A stretch of DNA of 64,000 bases from Anticarsia gemmatalis (lineage: Eukaryota; Arthropoda; Insecta; Lepidoptera; Erebidae): assembly GCF_050436995.1 (NCBI RefSeq), contig NC_134755.1:8061001-8125000 (forward strand), in the 5' to 3' direction. Positions 11,281-22,330 of this stretch are shown here, piece after piece. The notes under the pieces are model-generated. The model was not told where the DNA came from. It saw only the letters and a program-made list of their open reading frames with translations, and searched no databases. Position 1 is the stretch's first letter, and each line of letters opens with the position of its first letter. Both the position numbers and the translations under genes were made by a program.

Positions 11281-13740
11281 TTTTTTTCATCGACTGTACT
11301 GCGCCCAGTAATTTAGTTATGATGATTGCCGTGTACGTAATACATTGAACGTTTTAAATGATAAAAAAATGTAAGAACTAGTTTTTATAATTTATGTATA
11401 GGTACTTTATTAATAGGTACCTACGTGGTCGAAAAAAATAATAGTAAAAAGTTGTCAACCTTGCTTATTTTACTGAACACAAAAAGTTAGCTCATAAATA
11501 CTAAACTTAATGAGGGAAGTTGTGAAATTAGTACTGTAGAGTATAAAAGTCATACGTTAATTATTGATGTACTTTAATAGAAAATAATTGTTCGCATAGC
11601 GATGGGAACTAGTTGAAATTAGCGCTAAGCCATATAAAGTTTATTAGGCGTATCATGACAGGTAGAAAAACAAATTGACCGCCTTAAAGAAAATTGAATG
11701 CATGCATAGTATTAATTTAAGTGCTACTTAATACTCATTTGAATAAAAAGCGTGTGGTATTATTTATGTAGTCAATCCGACGCTGCGGTAGGTCACCCGA
11801 GGGGTCTCTTGAAATCGTAAGCGTTCAAATTAAACTTATTATCACTATAATTAGCTACATAATTGCGTATATACGAGTAAGAAATACGAGTAAATGCTCG
11901 CTCCGTGGCATTTCGACTTGTCTCCGACGCTTACATTGTAAGGGCCAGCTTACACGGAATGAGATCTTCATATTCGAGACGAAACAACACAAACGCAATA
12001 AAACACACACGAGATTAAACTTTATCAACTTGTTATAAAGTTTATATTTGTTAAACGGAGTTACGAGTTGATACGTATGGTAATAAATTGTTTTGGATTG
12101 AGACGCAACATTGTTCCTTCGAGATTAGTCGAGCTGGGTGCACCGTCCTTCTCCAACACAAAATAAAGATATTGAATTTTGATAAGGCCGTCTCTGTCTG
12201 CTAAAATGTCTTTGATATTCTCCGGTATAAAATAGCTTTCGTAAAATGTTAAAGATTATGTTAAATTGGATGAGGAGCATAATGGCACAGTAGCCTTTAT
12301 TTATATTTATCTACCTAATGAGCAATACCTATAGTCTTGAAAGTACTTATCCAAAATTCTGAAGTTTAGGAATACTTTACTGAATAAGACTGCGGATTAT
12401 ACTTATTGCAGTACATTTTTGTTGCCCAAAACTATTTATTTTAGTAAAATATTTGTTGTATCCAACGACTTTTTATTTCTTATTTAGGTAATTAAATCAA
12501 TAAGAAAATACTTAGTCTCAAATTGTACAAATTAAACTAGATTACGTACAATTTATCTGCAGTACTACTTAATAAGAAGCATATGTGTCTACGTAGGAGT
12601 CACCTTACCCTTCAGTTAATTAAATCACTTAGCTCTAAGGTGTGAGGTAGCTAAACGTTGTCTCTGACTTAATACATCCATAAAATAGTATGTAGGCGAG
12701 GTACACGGGTGTAATCCACGGGACTCAGGGGCGGATAGAGATGTAGGTAAGGTCGTAAACCTTGCTAATCGCTGATGATAGTTCCGACTTTTCTGTCTTA
12801 GTTGTTTGATAGTTTCGTTTTAGTATTACTATAGTAAAAATAGAGTAGAGTATTTTTTTCTACTTACAACGTTTGCATATTTTTTCTATTGAGATTACTA
12901 TAAAGACATTAATTATTAATTTCACGTAATGTACAAACTTTCATACATAATTGGTTTTGAACGTTCTTAAATCTACATAAAATAAATAGTGTGTTATTTT
13001 TTAGTGAGGACTCTTTAGTCGATGCCTGCTTTAAAAGAATACTGCATCATTAATAGGAAAACCTTTGTACTGCAATATACCGGTGAGCCTATTCAACTGT
13101 AAGTGGTGAAATTCACAGGTTTTTATAGAAAAAATACTTCCTTTCAAGAATAACAAAAACAAACACACTTCCTACATCCTTATATAAAAATAACTGACGG
13201 TTTATATAGCACCTTGTACTAAAGACATTTTCTTTTATCAGAAGACGAAATTTCCGAGCACATTGACGGAGGTCCCGGGCGGCATTATCTCACAGTTTCA
13301 GTGAACAACGTTACGTTTTGCGCAAACACAAAATACGTTCCCAACGCACTCAATATTCCCGACAAATTGCTCTGCACTGCGGTGCGATTTGACGCTGACT
13401 TCTCCCCACTTAGTTGAGTAATTGCATGTATAATTCAATGTTTACATGTTTATGGTTTTGGCTACTTGATATTATAATGTTATGTATAATTTATTTGAAT
13501 ATTCTTAGTATCTCCCAGTTTTTGGTTTGTAATATTTTTTTTGCTTGAGGATTTAATGTACTGTGGATACGTGCTACGTCAAAAATATACAAGAATAACA
13601 ACAAATATATAAATACCTGCTTTAAGTAGGCAATCACACCAACAAGAAAATTAATAACTCTAAGTATTACCAATTAATAGTAAAATAAAAAACTATGAAA
13701 CGAAATATAATATTCATAGTAAATTACAACGTTACTTAAT
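11281..13740. other. AT-rich non-coding stretch
   Basis: No gene recognised. Small GC-richer patches at about 11780-11960, 12700-12780 and 13250-13400 contain no recognisable product. Confidence 0.5.
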
Positions 13741-14480
13741 TAGGTGGAAGTGTAGTTTGCCTTCAGCCGTCCCGGTAATTTCACAATTTCACGCTGAGCC
13801 GGAGATCTCGTTACTCGGCCGGGATTTGGTCCCGGCTCTCCGGCCATCGCTAATGTCCCGGAACGAATCGTTAGCCCACATGTGGAAAATAATTATAAAG
13901 TCATCCGCCCAAATCGTACACCTTTTCGTGAGAACTCATCGTTTATATGACGGAAACTGCTTATTTATCGCACAAAGTAAAAAGCTACGATCGATGCGAT
14001 ACGAGAAAAAACGTTTCAGCCTCAACCCGGCTAAAGCGGCTTTTATGACATACTTCATGTGAAAAATATTTACTGTTTTAACCGTTTAAGGTTTGTTGAC
14101 ATGCAGGCGCCACAACTAACATCAATATTTAAAACGGGTGCCCAAACCTGCCCAGGAAACGACTCATTGTCCGTGTTTAAAATTTTAGTCATGACAAAGC
14201 TTGGCCGGGTAAACACAGCCAGAGTAAACACCGAAGGAGCGTGGTGATAATTGTTTTTCTTATCCGTACATTTTCCCCAACATTTCCAGTAAGCGATAAT
14301 AAAAAGCTTGTTCGTATAACTCGGCCACGAGTTCCACAAAACTCTTGTCAGCGAATGGACGATAATCCACCGCTTAGTCGTCCTTTTTTACGCAAAAAAA
14401 CTTTTCCTTTTGAATAACCCCCTATTTTTCCGGCAGCCGACCCCTCTTTATTCATAAGCCGCTGACGTAACTTGGAGATC
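13741..14480. promoter_or_regulatory. Conserved-looking non-coding block, candidate enhancer
   Basis: About 740 bases of GC-balanced, non-repetitive DNA with clustered transcription-factor-like cores: several GATA/TTATC strings (for example near 14269 and 14297), 'taatcc' Bicoid/Otx-type core near 14364, 'catgtgg' E-box-like near 13879 and TAAT cores. Frames of 60-100 codons are open on both strands; the plus-strand frame at 13757 begins with TTG and has no recognisable domain, so I do not call a gene. Enhancer identity is inference. Confidence 0.2.
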
Positions 14481-15186
14481 CCTAAATGAATGGTTGTTCG
14501 TTGTTTTACGGGTCTATTCACAATGCTTTAGGTTGGAAACTTTAGAGATTTGCCACAAGAAAAAGTAGACGAGATTTCGTCATGAAATTATATGACGCCT
14601 GCCAAATTATTATATTATCTCAGAATGTCCGCAGTGTAGTGAAGATAGAGATACCTTGCTACTCTGCTTGGATGCTTATCTATCGAGCATAAATATAAAG
14701 ATTCAAATCATTTTGTGGTCGGCTTATACTCGATGTCGCAAGAGTCGAGTTAACGGGTCGTGATTTTAAATTGAAAGATTAAATAACTGTACCTTATCAA
14801 TCTAGGGTTTATTTCTCGAGTAAATTGTAGTTATTTATGAACTCCCTACCTCCGCTCGGGACAAAGAAAACAAACATATATGTAAGTATTTCTACGCTGA
14901 GCCATTGAGTTGAGTGCATGCCAGACACGAGTATTTCCAACATTAATTAATACGTTAGCCTTCTATATTAAAATACACAGTCGCATGGCTCAGACGCTTT
15001 TAACTACAATGTAACATTTTAATTAGTCGGCGACTTTAAAGTAGGTTGCATTTTGTAGGCAACCCTGATAAGTGCTAGCGGTCGATTGGACCGGTATCTG
15101 TACCTATTTGATAATTTAATATAAAAATGCCTATGTAAATAAGAATTGATATGAGAGCCTTTAGAGGGCTCTAAATATCTTTTTAT

Positions 15187-15300
15187 GTGAAATGAAAGGC
15201 AAAGACTCAGTTGCCCACCTGATGGTAAATGTATGTGAGTATCATGGACGCTAGTAACATCAGAGTTATGTGATGTGCGCTGCCAAACTAGTTACGATAA
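15187..15300 (+). repeat. Decayed dispersed lepidopteran repeat fragment
   Basis: The stretch containing 'ttgcccacctgatggtaaat' followed by 'atggacgctagtaacatcag' and 'gtgcgctgcc' resembles a very common lepidopteran interspersed repeat whose usual text includes a 'gcccacctgatggtaag' block, a 'catggac' block and 'gcgttgcc'. The copy is degenerate and short and has no ends I can define. The family resemblance is from memory; limits are approximate. Confidence 0.4.
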
Positions 15301-15490
15301 TGGTTCCCTTTCCAGCCCCCGTATTGTGTAACGCCGCATCTTATTTTATGTTCCTTATACGTGAATGAAAGGAATTCTCCGAATAAAGATCAAAATGTCA
15401 CCTGGAAACGGTGTAAGTAAAATCGATTTACAGGCGCTCGCATAAAAATAGTGTGAACGTAACGGTATAAAATGAAATTCATCTCGTTTT

Positions 15491-15871
15491 ATGCAGATAG
15501 GGGGGGTCGTAAGGTTTTGCCTGAATCGAGAAGAAAAATTTGAATTTAGATGTCGCCGGGAGTCGCGTGGTAACGGGTTTCGAGATCCTTCGCTTTACGA
15601 CGCTCGGCTAAAATGCTGTTCTCAACTCTGGCTGAAAACTGTGCTCAGTTTATTCGAAACGGAGGCGGAGAAGTATCCGAGAGAGCGCGAGCCAAATGGC
15701 CACCTCTCGGGACGAATGCTACGGCCGGCCGTTTGTACCGGAATGGTTGCCGTGTCTATTCTGTATTTTAAAAGCAAGTGGATCTTTACGTTGCTTTTAC
15801 TTTGTTTACCTTTTTCATATATATTTTTCATGAAACAACATAATTTTCCTCCGAACCAGAGCTTATTATAA
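15491..15871 (+). other. 126-codon ATG open frame in a GC-richer block, product unknown
   Basis: The frame starts with a real ATG at 15491 and runs 126 codons. The first part is charged (many Arg and Glu) and reflects GC-richer DNA; near residues 95-115 there is a hydrophobic run (IFTLLLLCLPFSYIFFM) long enough for one membrane segment. I know no family with this layout. A splice-acceptor-like 'ttttatgcag' overlaps the start. A shorter frame is open on the opposite strand. The GC-rich 5' half may instead be regulatory DNA, with the hydrophobic tail being AT-rich sequence read through. More likely non-coding than coding. Confidence 0.12.
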
Positions 15872-16100
15872 GAAATGAGTTGATATTATACAGCTGCTAT
15901 CTACCGACTTAAAAATATTTTTTTACTATGAAAACTACTAGTGATTGTATGTTTTGGAAACGCGGTGATTACTAAGTATAAGGACGAAGTAAAAAGGATG
16001 TGCTTATATAATTCCCAGTAAGTGGCGATCATGACTTCACCATCTATTTATACGCGTGATTGTACTTAACAATACGTACTTGACTGCTATCCGCATAGAG
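15872..16100. other. AT-rich spacer
   Basis: Nothing recognised. Confidence 0.5.
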
Positions 16101-16270
16101 ACTGGCAACGAGGGAGTTTCTATAAAAACACGGAATGCACCCCATTATCGGGCCCCGGAGGAAGCCTGCTCAAGTCCGTTACATACAAATGTCTTTCATT
16201 AACTTGTCGATGTTCCGTCCGAAATGCTACGGGGCTATTGTGTTTTAAGCCATCTCCTCTCTTATTACAG

Positions 16271-16654
16271 CAAATGTATTCCTCGATTAACAGTAAATAT
16301 ATTTTAGTACGGCACATAATATATTTGTTTGTAGAAAATAACACGGTTTATATTTTTAATCAGAAGCTATTTTTACAAAACCTATCAATAAAGCTGGGAT
16401 GCCGGTGGAATTGTAGCTGTAAAGAAAATGAGATCTTTTGGCCACAGATGCACGTTTCGTTCCCGCACGCGATCAAACTTATCCGTTCGGAAGACATTCT
16501 GATAAGGCATGATATGAATTCAGATTCGGGCCATCTCTCTTTTATGTTATTCGAGATTTTTTCCCAGCGTTTACAGAATTTGTTCTTCTCCGTTTATACG
16601 TTATTGATCTGCATCATAATATATTATGAATGTAAAATATATTTCGATACATAA
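16271..16654 (+). other. Candidate exon after a strong splice acceptor, product unknown
   Basis: A long pyrimidine-rich tract ends in 'ctctcttattacag' at 16270, a very good 3' splice site. From 16271 the frame stays open for 128 codons to a stop at 16652-16654, with an ATG at 16274. The peptide is rich in Ile, Phe, Tyr and Leu, ends in a hydrophobic stretch (LLICIIIYY), and has no motif I recognise. The middle part (about 16400-16540) is GC-richer and may be conserved non-coding DNA. Without a match the call stays weak. Confidence 0.15.
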
Positions 16655-17536
16655 ATCAGACAATATAATGTTACACAATTTTCCATGTTTACGTTGAAAG
16701 CGTCTCCCACGCGATGAAATAAGCTATTACCGACGAGTAAAAGTAATATTTTGTCATTTCCTATCGGCCAATAAAAAGCGCTGAGCAATACTCTCGTCTT
16801 GTAAACTGACAGAGAACGAAAACTCCCGCTGAGAGAACTCAAAACGTTTATAAATATAAAATCAAGCAAGTAGAAATCCAATCTACGGAGGAGCCTCATC
16901 AATATTCTGCCGTCTTGTTATTTTCCTTGGGGCTTTAAAACAAAACAAAAGAGGTCTGTTATTTAACTCGTTTCCGATACCGCCTATTCTTTAGTATCGA
17001 AGGAAATTCCCTCATCTATCTCTTGTAAGGAAGATGTAATAAAACTAACGGGATCCAATTCTGTACGCTCCTACTTAAACAAGCGAAAAAAGAATGCGAA
17101 TTTGCTTAATGATACCTACTTTTTATATGAAGGTTGGTATATAAAATTAACATAACCTACAAAATAGGTACAAAGCAAATTATAGCTTGTTAAATATCGG
17201 CAATATATATAATTCGTGCTTTTATTTTTCCTGTTTTCGAAGAAAGTTCGTATTACTTTCCCACCAACAAAATATTTATTTAAACACGACTGTGAGCCTG
17301 TTATATATAGAAATTGGTTAGATCTCTTTTGTAAGAGAAAGGTATCCGTACAGAGAATAACAATTGGTAAATTTATGTAAATGAACATCATTTCAAGGTA
17401 ACAAAAAGGAAATGAGCCCATTGTAGAACATTCAATTTGATCGCTGCACGGTTGCAAGGAGACAGTTCGAAATGAGTTTGAAATATGCCTTACACGCACT
17501 CCCAAGTATTTATGAGCTAAGTAAAACCCCTACTCA
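16655..17536. other. AT-rich non-coding stretch
   Basis: No gene recognised. The minus-strand frame at 17116-17505 starts at TTG and resembles no family. The last 60 bases may belong to the fold-back element that follows. Confidence 0.45.
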
Positions 17537-17720
17537 GTACCTCGATTCTGTACCACTATCGACTACCGACAACCGGCTAGCTATCGAATTTTGACATTTA
17601 GAATGTACTGCCAAAATGTTTCCTACGACACCCGTCAGAGGCGCTGATCAGATTTTCATACAAAATTTCTCGATGACAGGTCGGTTGTCGGTAGGCGATA
17701 GTAGAAGAGAATCGAGGCAC
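17537..17720 (+). mobile_element. Fold-back (MITE-like) element with about 38-bp inverted ends
   Basis: The first 38 bases (17537-17574) and the last 38 (17683-17720) are reverse complements with about five mismatches; both ends carry 'tcgattct/agaatcga' and the inner arms carry 'accgacaacc/ggttgtcggt'. The centre is about 108 bases and has no coding capacity beyond an unremarkable frame. A related, decayed copy lies at 60240-60370 on the other strand, so this is a dispersed family and not a unique palindrome. The class (non-autonomous DNA transposon) is inferred from structure; I see no clear target duplication, and the true ends may lie further out. Confidence 0.6.
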
Positions 17721-20014
17721 AGGGCTCGGTTTTGTATCCTATCGCTCCGCAACTCATCTCGTTTATTCGAGTTGGCATACAGTTTACTCCTTTGTGTGCG
17801 AAATTCCCGGTGCGGTGCCGATTGTGTCGAGTTCCCTCAGGATTGATAATAAGTTTGAAACATTAGTAGGAGCTTTTACGACAGACTGCGACAATCGCAG
17901 GATACGTACAACAAGCGTAATAGCGGCTGGTATGTGGAGAGATTTTACTGTTTTGAAACAGTAGGTCGAAAAACAGTTTAATTTGGTTTAATAGGCGTCA
18001 TATTTTCAAACGTTTTAAATACTCAAGTAGAGTATTGTAGAAGACGGTACTTCAACTGTTTACGTCTCCGATAAACGTGATTTCTTTATTCATTCCATAA
18101 ATCAAACCATTTTGTCAATACGCTAAAGTAAAGATTTTATTTTATATTTTATTTCAGCATAAATAACGTTATGTACTCTATTACCGTTTTCCTAATAACC
18201 ATGAAGATAGTAAGCGATATCAGCAATCAGTGTTATCTTTCATACTTTGTGTTACGCAACCCGATATCATGATATCTATGTTATATATCTACCTACTCGG
18301 GGATGTATCGCCGCACTTTTATTTATACTCGTTCATCTCAGCAATATCTACAAACTCGGTAAGTTTCTTTATTATTATGCCAGGCTTTATTTCTTTATTG
18401 TTCGGAGCAAAACATTGGGCGAACTTGTTTGTTTAGCTTCTGATAATAATCCGGGAAAGCTTTATTCTGGAGCAAAAATATTTTTTCACGAAAATATAAA
18501 ATGTCTACAATTTTTTTATGAAATAAAACTTATCAGCTATATAAAATACACAAAAAATTGTGGTTTCGATCTTGGTTGGTATATCGAAGAAAATGTGAAT
18601 GGGAAAGGAGAAAATGATTTATACTTTCCAAGTTTGATCCATTTCGTCCCCTCCTATATATTGTTTTATCGATATTATATGGAACAAATCCTTGAAGTTT
18701 GGAACAATATCTTGCGGTCCCGACAAACACGACCATTATTCTTTTCTCTTTACGCGGATAATATACGTGCTTGAAGTTTTCATACAAATAACATTTTATT
18801 ATGCGCAATTTTTAGATGTGTGTAGTATTTTCAGTCAATAATACGGGTACCTGCTGACGTAAAGGAATAAAATTAGTATGTAATTCTATCATCAGGTTAG
18901 GTAGAGTCGATCACAAAATCGATAAATACTACGTAAAAGGTTGGAAATATAACCTGGTAGCTGTAATATTTTACTTATTTATGATGAAATTATGCTTTGA
19001 ATGACGTTAACCGTGTGAGACGATGGCAGAGACAGTACGTAAAACACTTACTTTGTAAACTTACATTACAGATTTGCAGTTCTATAAACTAAACTTTGTA
19101 AATTCAGACGTTTAGCAAATATACCAACGTTATTACTACTCCCTGCTACATTGGTCAGCGCAGAAACCTTTCTTCGATATTATTTTGCCTTATTTATTTT
19201 GTTAGTTCTTTACTGCATACCGATATTTGGTGCGGGTAGGCGAGCTCGGGAAAACTGGCAATATATTTTCTACTCGAGGATATAACGGAAGGGTTCTCAT
19301 TCCTTACGTATGTATAAAGGGTACCTAAATACATTCCACCTTCTTTTACTTTATTCTGCTCGTGTCGAAAGTGGAAAAACCTCGCAAAACTTTCATTGCT
19401 AGCCAAGCTTACCTACACGTGTGTGTCACATCACCGAAATATCTGCCAATTTCATTTCTCCGCTCACCTCCCCGGAGCGTAGTAAACACCACCCCCCGCC
19501 CCCACCACTTACACAACTCGCCCCCCTCCCGTGTGTTTGTCCAACTGATATTCTTGAAGATACACAACCAGCTTCACGAGATCTCCCCCATCCCTCCGTA
19601 TTTGTGTTTCAAAATACTGCACGGACGGAAATGTATTCAGATTTGAAGCTCCCAGTCGACTGGCTTTGAATTTAAAGTTGGACACTTTCTGCTTTTGAAC
19701 AAACACGATGATGCGTCTAGAAACTTCTAAAGAATAGATGAATGTAGATAGGTACTAGTTGCGAATGCTTTGTTTATATGTCAATAAAGAGATTGGACGC
19801 CCCAGCGCTATAATAGAAGAATGCTTTTGAATTTCATAAAAACCAGCGAAAATAAAACGAGCTTATATTTGCGGTGTTTATTTAAAATATTCTTGTATAA
19901 ATAAATGTTTATTAAGGTTTCACAATAATGCAATACATAGTGTGTCAAATGTGTTATTTTGTTGAATTTATGATCCGTGGGTTATGACTGTTGAATAGGA
20001 ATTGATTTTTCGCT
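17721..20014. other. AT-rich non-coding stretch with the longest open frame
   Basis: The longest open frame in the window (18247-18774, about 175 codons) lies here. It starts at TTG, its only in-frame ATG is near the C-terminal end, and the peptide is rich in Tyr, Phe and Ile without a recognisable domain. A C-rich tract at 19465-19531 has G-runs on the minus strand. No gene is called. Confidence 0.4.
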
Positions 20015-20340
20015 ATATTAGCCATCTTTATGCAAAACATCTTTGGCTTAAGATGAAATCATTCAACTCAACCAGACAACATATACATAATGATCGTCTG
20101 AACAAGACACATTGTTTGCGATCAATTGGAGTGCGACAATCGTCACGTAGCTGAACAAACAGTGCGACACGCAATACGCCTGCCAAACAATCGGGACATC
20201 GGTCCGATCGGCCCTTATTGGGTACAAGCACTTGACACTCGGCACTGTTTGCCGCCTCTCATTAACTCTGTTTGTGTGGACTAATTTACGACGTGTTTGC
20301 TCTACGATCCCCACTAATTGAACGATGAAGGATCTAGGTA
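20015..20340. promoter_or_regulatory. Conserved-looking block with POU-, Sox- and Fox-like cores
   Basis: About 325 bases with balanced composition in an AT-rich area. Visible cores include 'tttatgcaaaac' (POU or posterior Hox-like), 'cattgtttgcg' near 20109-20119 (Sox/Fox-like), 'tgtttgccg' near 20247, and 'actaattg' near 20312. Two minus-strand frames overlap it, neither recognisable. Candidate enhancer by composition and motif clustering only. Confidence 0.22.
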
Positions 20341-22199
20341 CCGATGCTAGATAATGTAGAGGTTTATTCTCATATCTCACAAGAATAAGGGTGATAATTT
20401 TTACGGTAGAAAAGTTTTGAAAAATCTTGACGTAAAGCCGCGCGATTAAGTGGATCCTTCATGGTACTAGACTGAGATAATTTTAACGACCAGAAAAGTA
20501 CTTTTTTACATAAAATGGCGCGCGAGATTACGTACTTTCTCAGACTCTGGTTATCAAGGTTTTCTAAATCTCACTGCTTTTTATGTTACCTTTTTCAGTA
20601 AGTAGGCATTTTTATAAGTGCCTAAGGCTAGGGAATTAATTATTTTAACCACTTTACTCGAACAAAAATATACTTACTACATACAAAAGTTACTATGTAC
20701 AATTTTATAAAATCTAAGAAGATGAAACATAGTTTCTATATCGGGTTACAAATCTACGCTTACAAAGTAAATATAACACATGTACCGCGTTTCCAAGAAC
20801 AAATCGTAGAGCACTTGAGCATAAGAAAATGCGATACATACATTATAAAAAACGGAACCACTTAAGATACCATAGGGGGCCCACCCACATCGGCTCAGAC
20901 TTCCGGAACAAACTTTATTAACTCGACTCAACTACAATCTTAATATTCTATAATTTCATAAAATAACTATTATACGTACGTTAATCGGTCGAAAAGATCC
21001 GACAACGGTTATGATAGGTCTGTCCTACGAAATATATGGGGAGGTATCATTTACATAATTCCTTTGAGTGAGTTAATTAGAAAGTATCATCTGTATTCAT
21101 TAACGTACGTTATAAATGTAATGTCTTCGTTATAGATAAGGGTCATTTTACATGTAATATCTTTGTACATACTTTGTTAAATGAACCCAGAAAAATGCGA
21201 TTGGATAGCATAGTCGTACGATGAAGAAAGTCTTATCTCGTTTTTATTTTAAAATATCCGAGTATTAAATCTACCGAAATGTTAAGCTTAGTTTAAACAT
21301 ACACGCGGAAATAAATATAAACCGTCCGAATAAGGTTTTATACTATAAAGTTTCAAGAATATCGTTTGGCACAAAACTCGAGTAGGAAAGGCGTTCATTT
21401 TGAGAATAGTGGCTGTTTATACCGAACTCTTGCAAACAGAAAATACCAACCACCCTCTTACGGCGAGGTTGTTAAAGGGGAAAGAGAGGATAAAATGTTT
21501 ATGGAAATATTTATTCAAAAACATGCATTAAAATTTTAATAAAATATACATGAAAGTTTCCAAGTAATTTTTATAACTTAATGTTATAAGATATTGTAAT
21601 GAATATTATTTCGTTGTTTATTACGTTATGTCGTCGTAACCTTTTTATTAAAGTAGCTCAGGCCTATGTACTTCTTTCTGTTATTGCATAGGCACTACTT
21701 TACTTGGTCTTATTGTTTTTAATATAGTGTTCGTAGTTTTATATTCTGGTGTAGTGTTACCGAGTTTTCATGATTGTGAATATTGTTTTAATAATCTTGA
21801 GACTTAATATTAAAAAATGAATGTACACATGCTGCGAAACTCAATTTATTCGAGCAAATATATTGCCATCTAGTATTACTGCACTACAAAGATTATATTT
21901 GCAATACGATGTAGCTACATCTTGATTATAATACAAAACATCTTCGTTGAACAATTTAATTTGATAGAAATATACCCTCTTTAACCTAGATAGGTTTAAT
22001 CCCAACTATTTCTATATTCTGCCTACATTCACTCAATAAACTTATCGATTTTATACAGCGACAGAGCGCTACAGCCGCATTCTGTATAGAGATATAAATA
22101 GATAAAACTCACATTTATGTAAATTCAACATAGTAGTTACGTAATACGTGATATTCAGTTTGAATTATGACTGTAATGAGATGCGTCACAAAATTCTTA
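20341..22199. other. AT-rich non-coding stretch
   Basis: No gene or repeat recognised. Confidence 0.5.
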
Positions 22200-22212
22200 G
22201 GTGGTCATTAGT

Positions 22213-22280
22213 GGATCGGGTCGGCCGGGCCGGCTTACAGCCAGTGTAATGGGCCGACTACGCCGAGGATAGACCGATCC
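22213..22280. other. GC-rich nested inverted repeat
   Basis: Two nested pairs of perfect 7-base arms: 'ggatcgg' (22213-22219) with 'ccgatcc' (22274-22280), and 'gtcggcc' (22220-22226) with 'ggccgac' (22252-22258). The fold is strongly GC-rich while the surroundings are AT-rich. It could form a hairpin in single-stranded DNA or RNA, or be a pair of dyad protein-binding sites. No transposon ends were recognised. Confidence 0.45.
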
Positions 22281-22330
22281 GGGACGTAATGACGGACCGG
22301 CCAATATGGGAGAGAGGTAGTTGGTGTACA

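Noticed and set aside
16238..16654. 138-codon frame as a complete gene
   Set aside because: Its first codon is TTG upstream of the splice-acceptor-like site. Only the part after 16271 is kept, as a weak exon candidate.
17116..17505. 129-codon minus-strand frame
   Set aside because: TTG start, no domain, AT-driven composition, and a neighbouring repeat.
17616..17846. Frame sharing a peptide with the frame at 60204-60440
   Set aside because: Both translations run through copies of the same fold-back repeat; the similarity is at DNA level.
18247..18774. Longest open frame (175 codons)
   Set aside because: Starts at TTG, has no usable ATG near its beginning, is rich in Tyr, Phe and Ile, has no recognisable domain, and a minus-strand frame overlaps it. 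A frame of this length is unusual but possible by chance in 64 kb searched in six frames.
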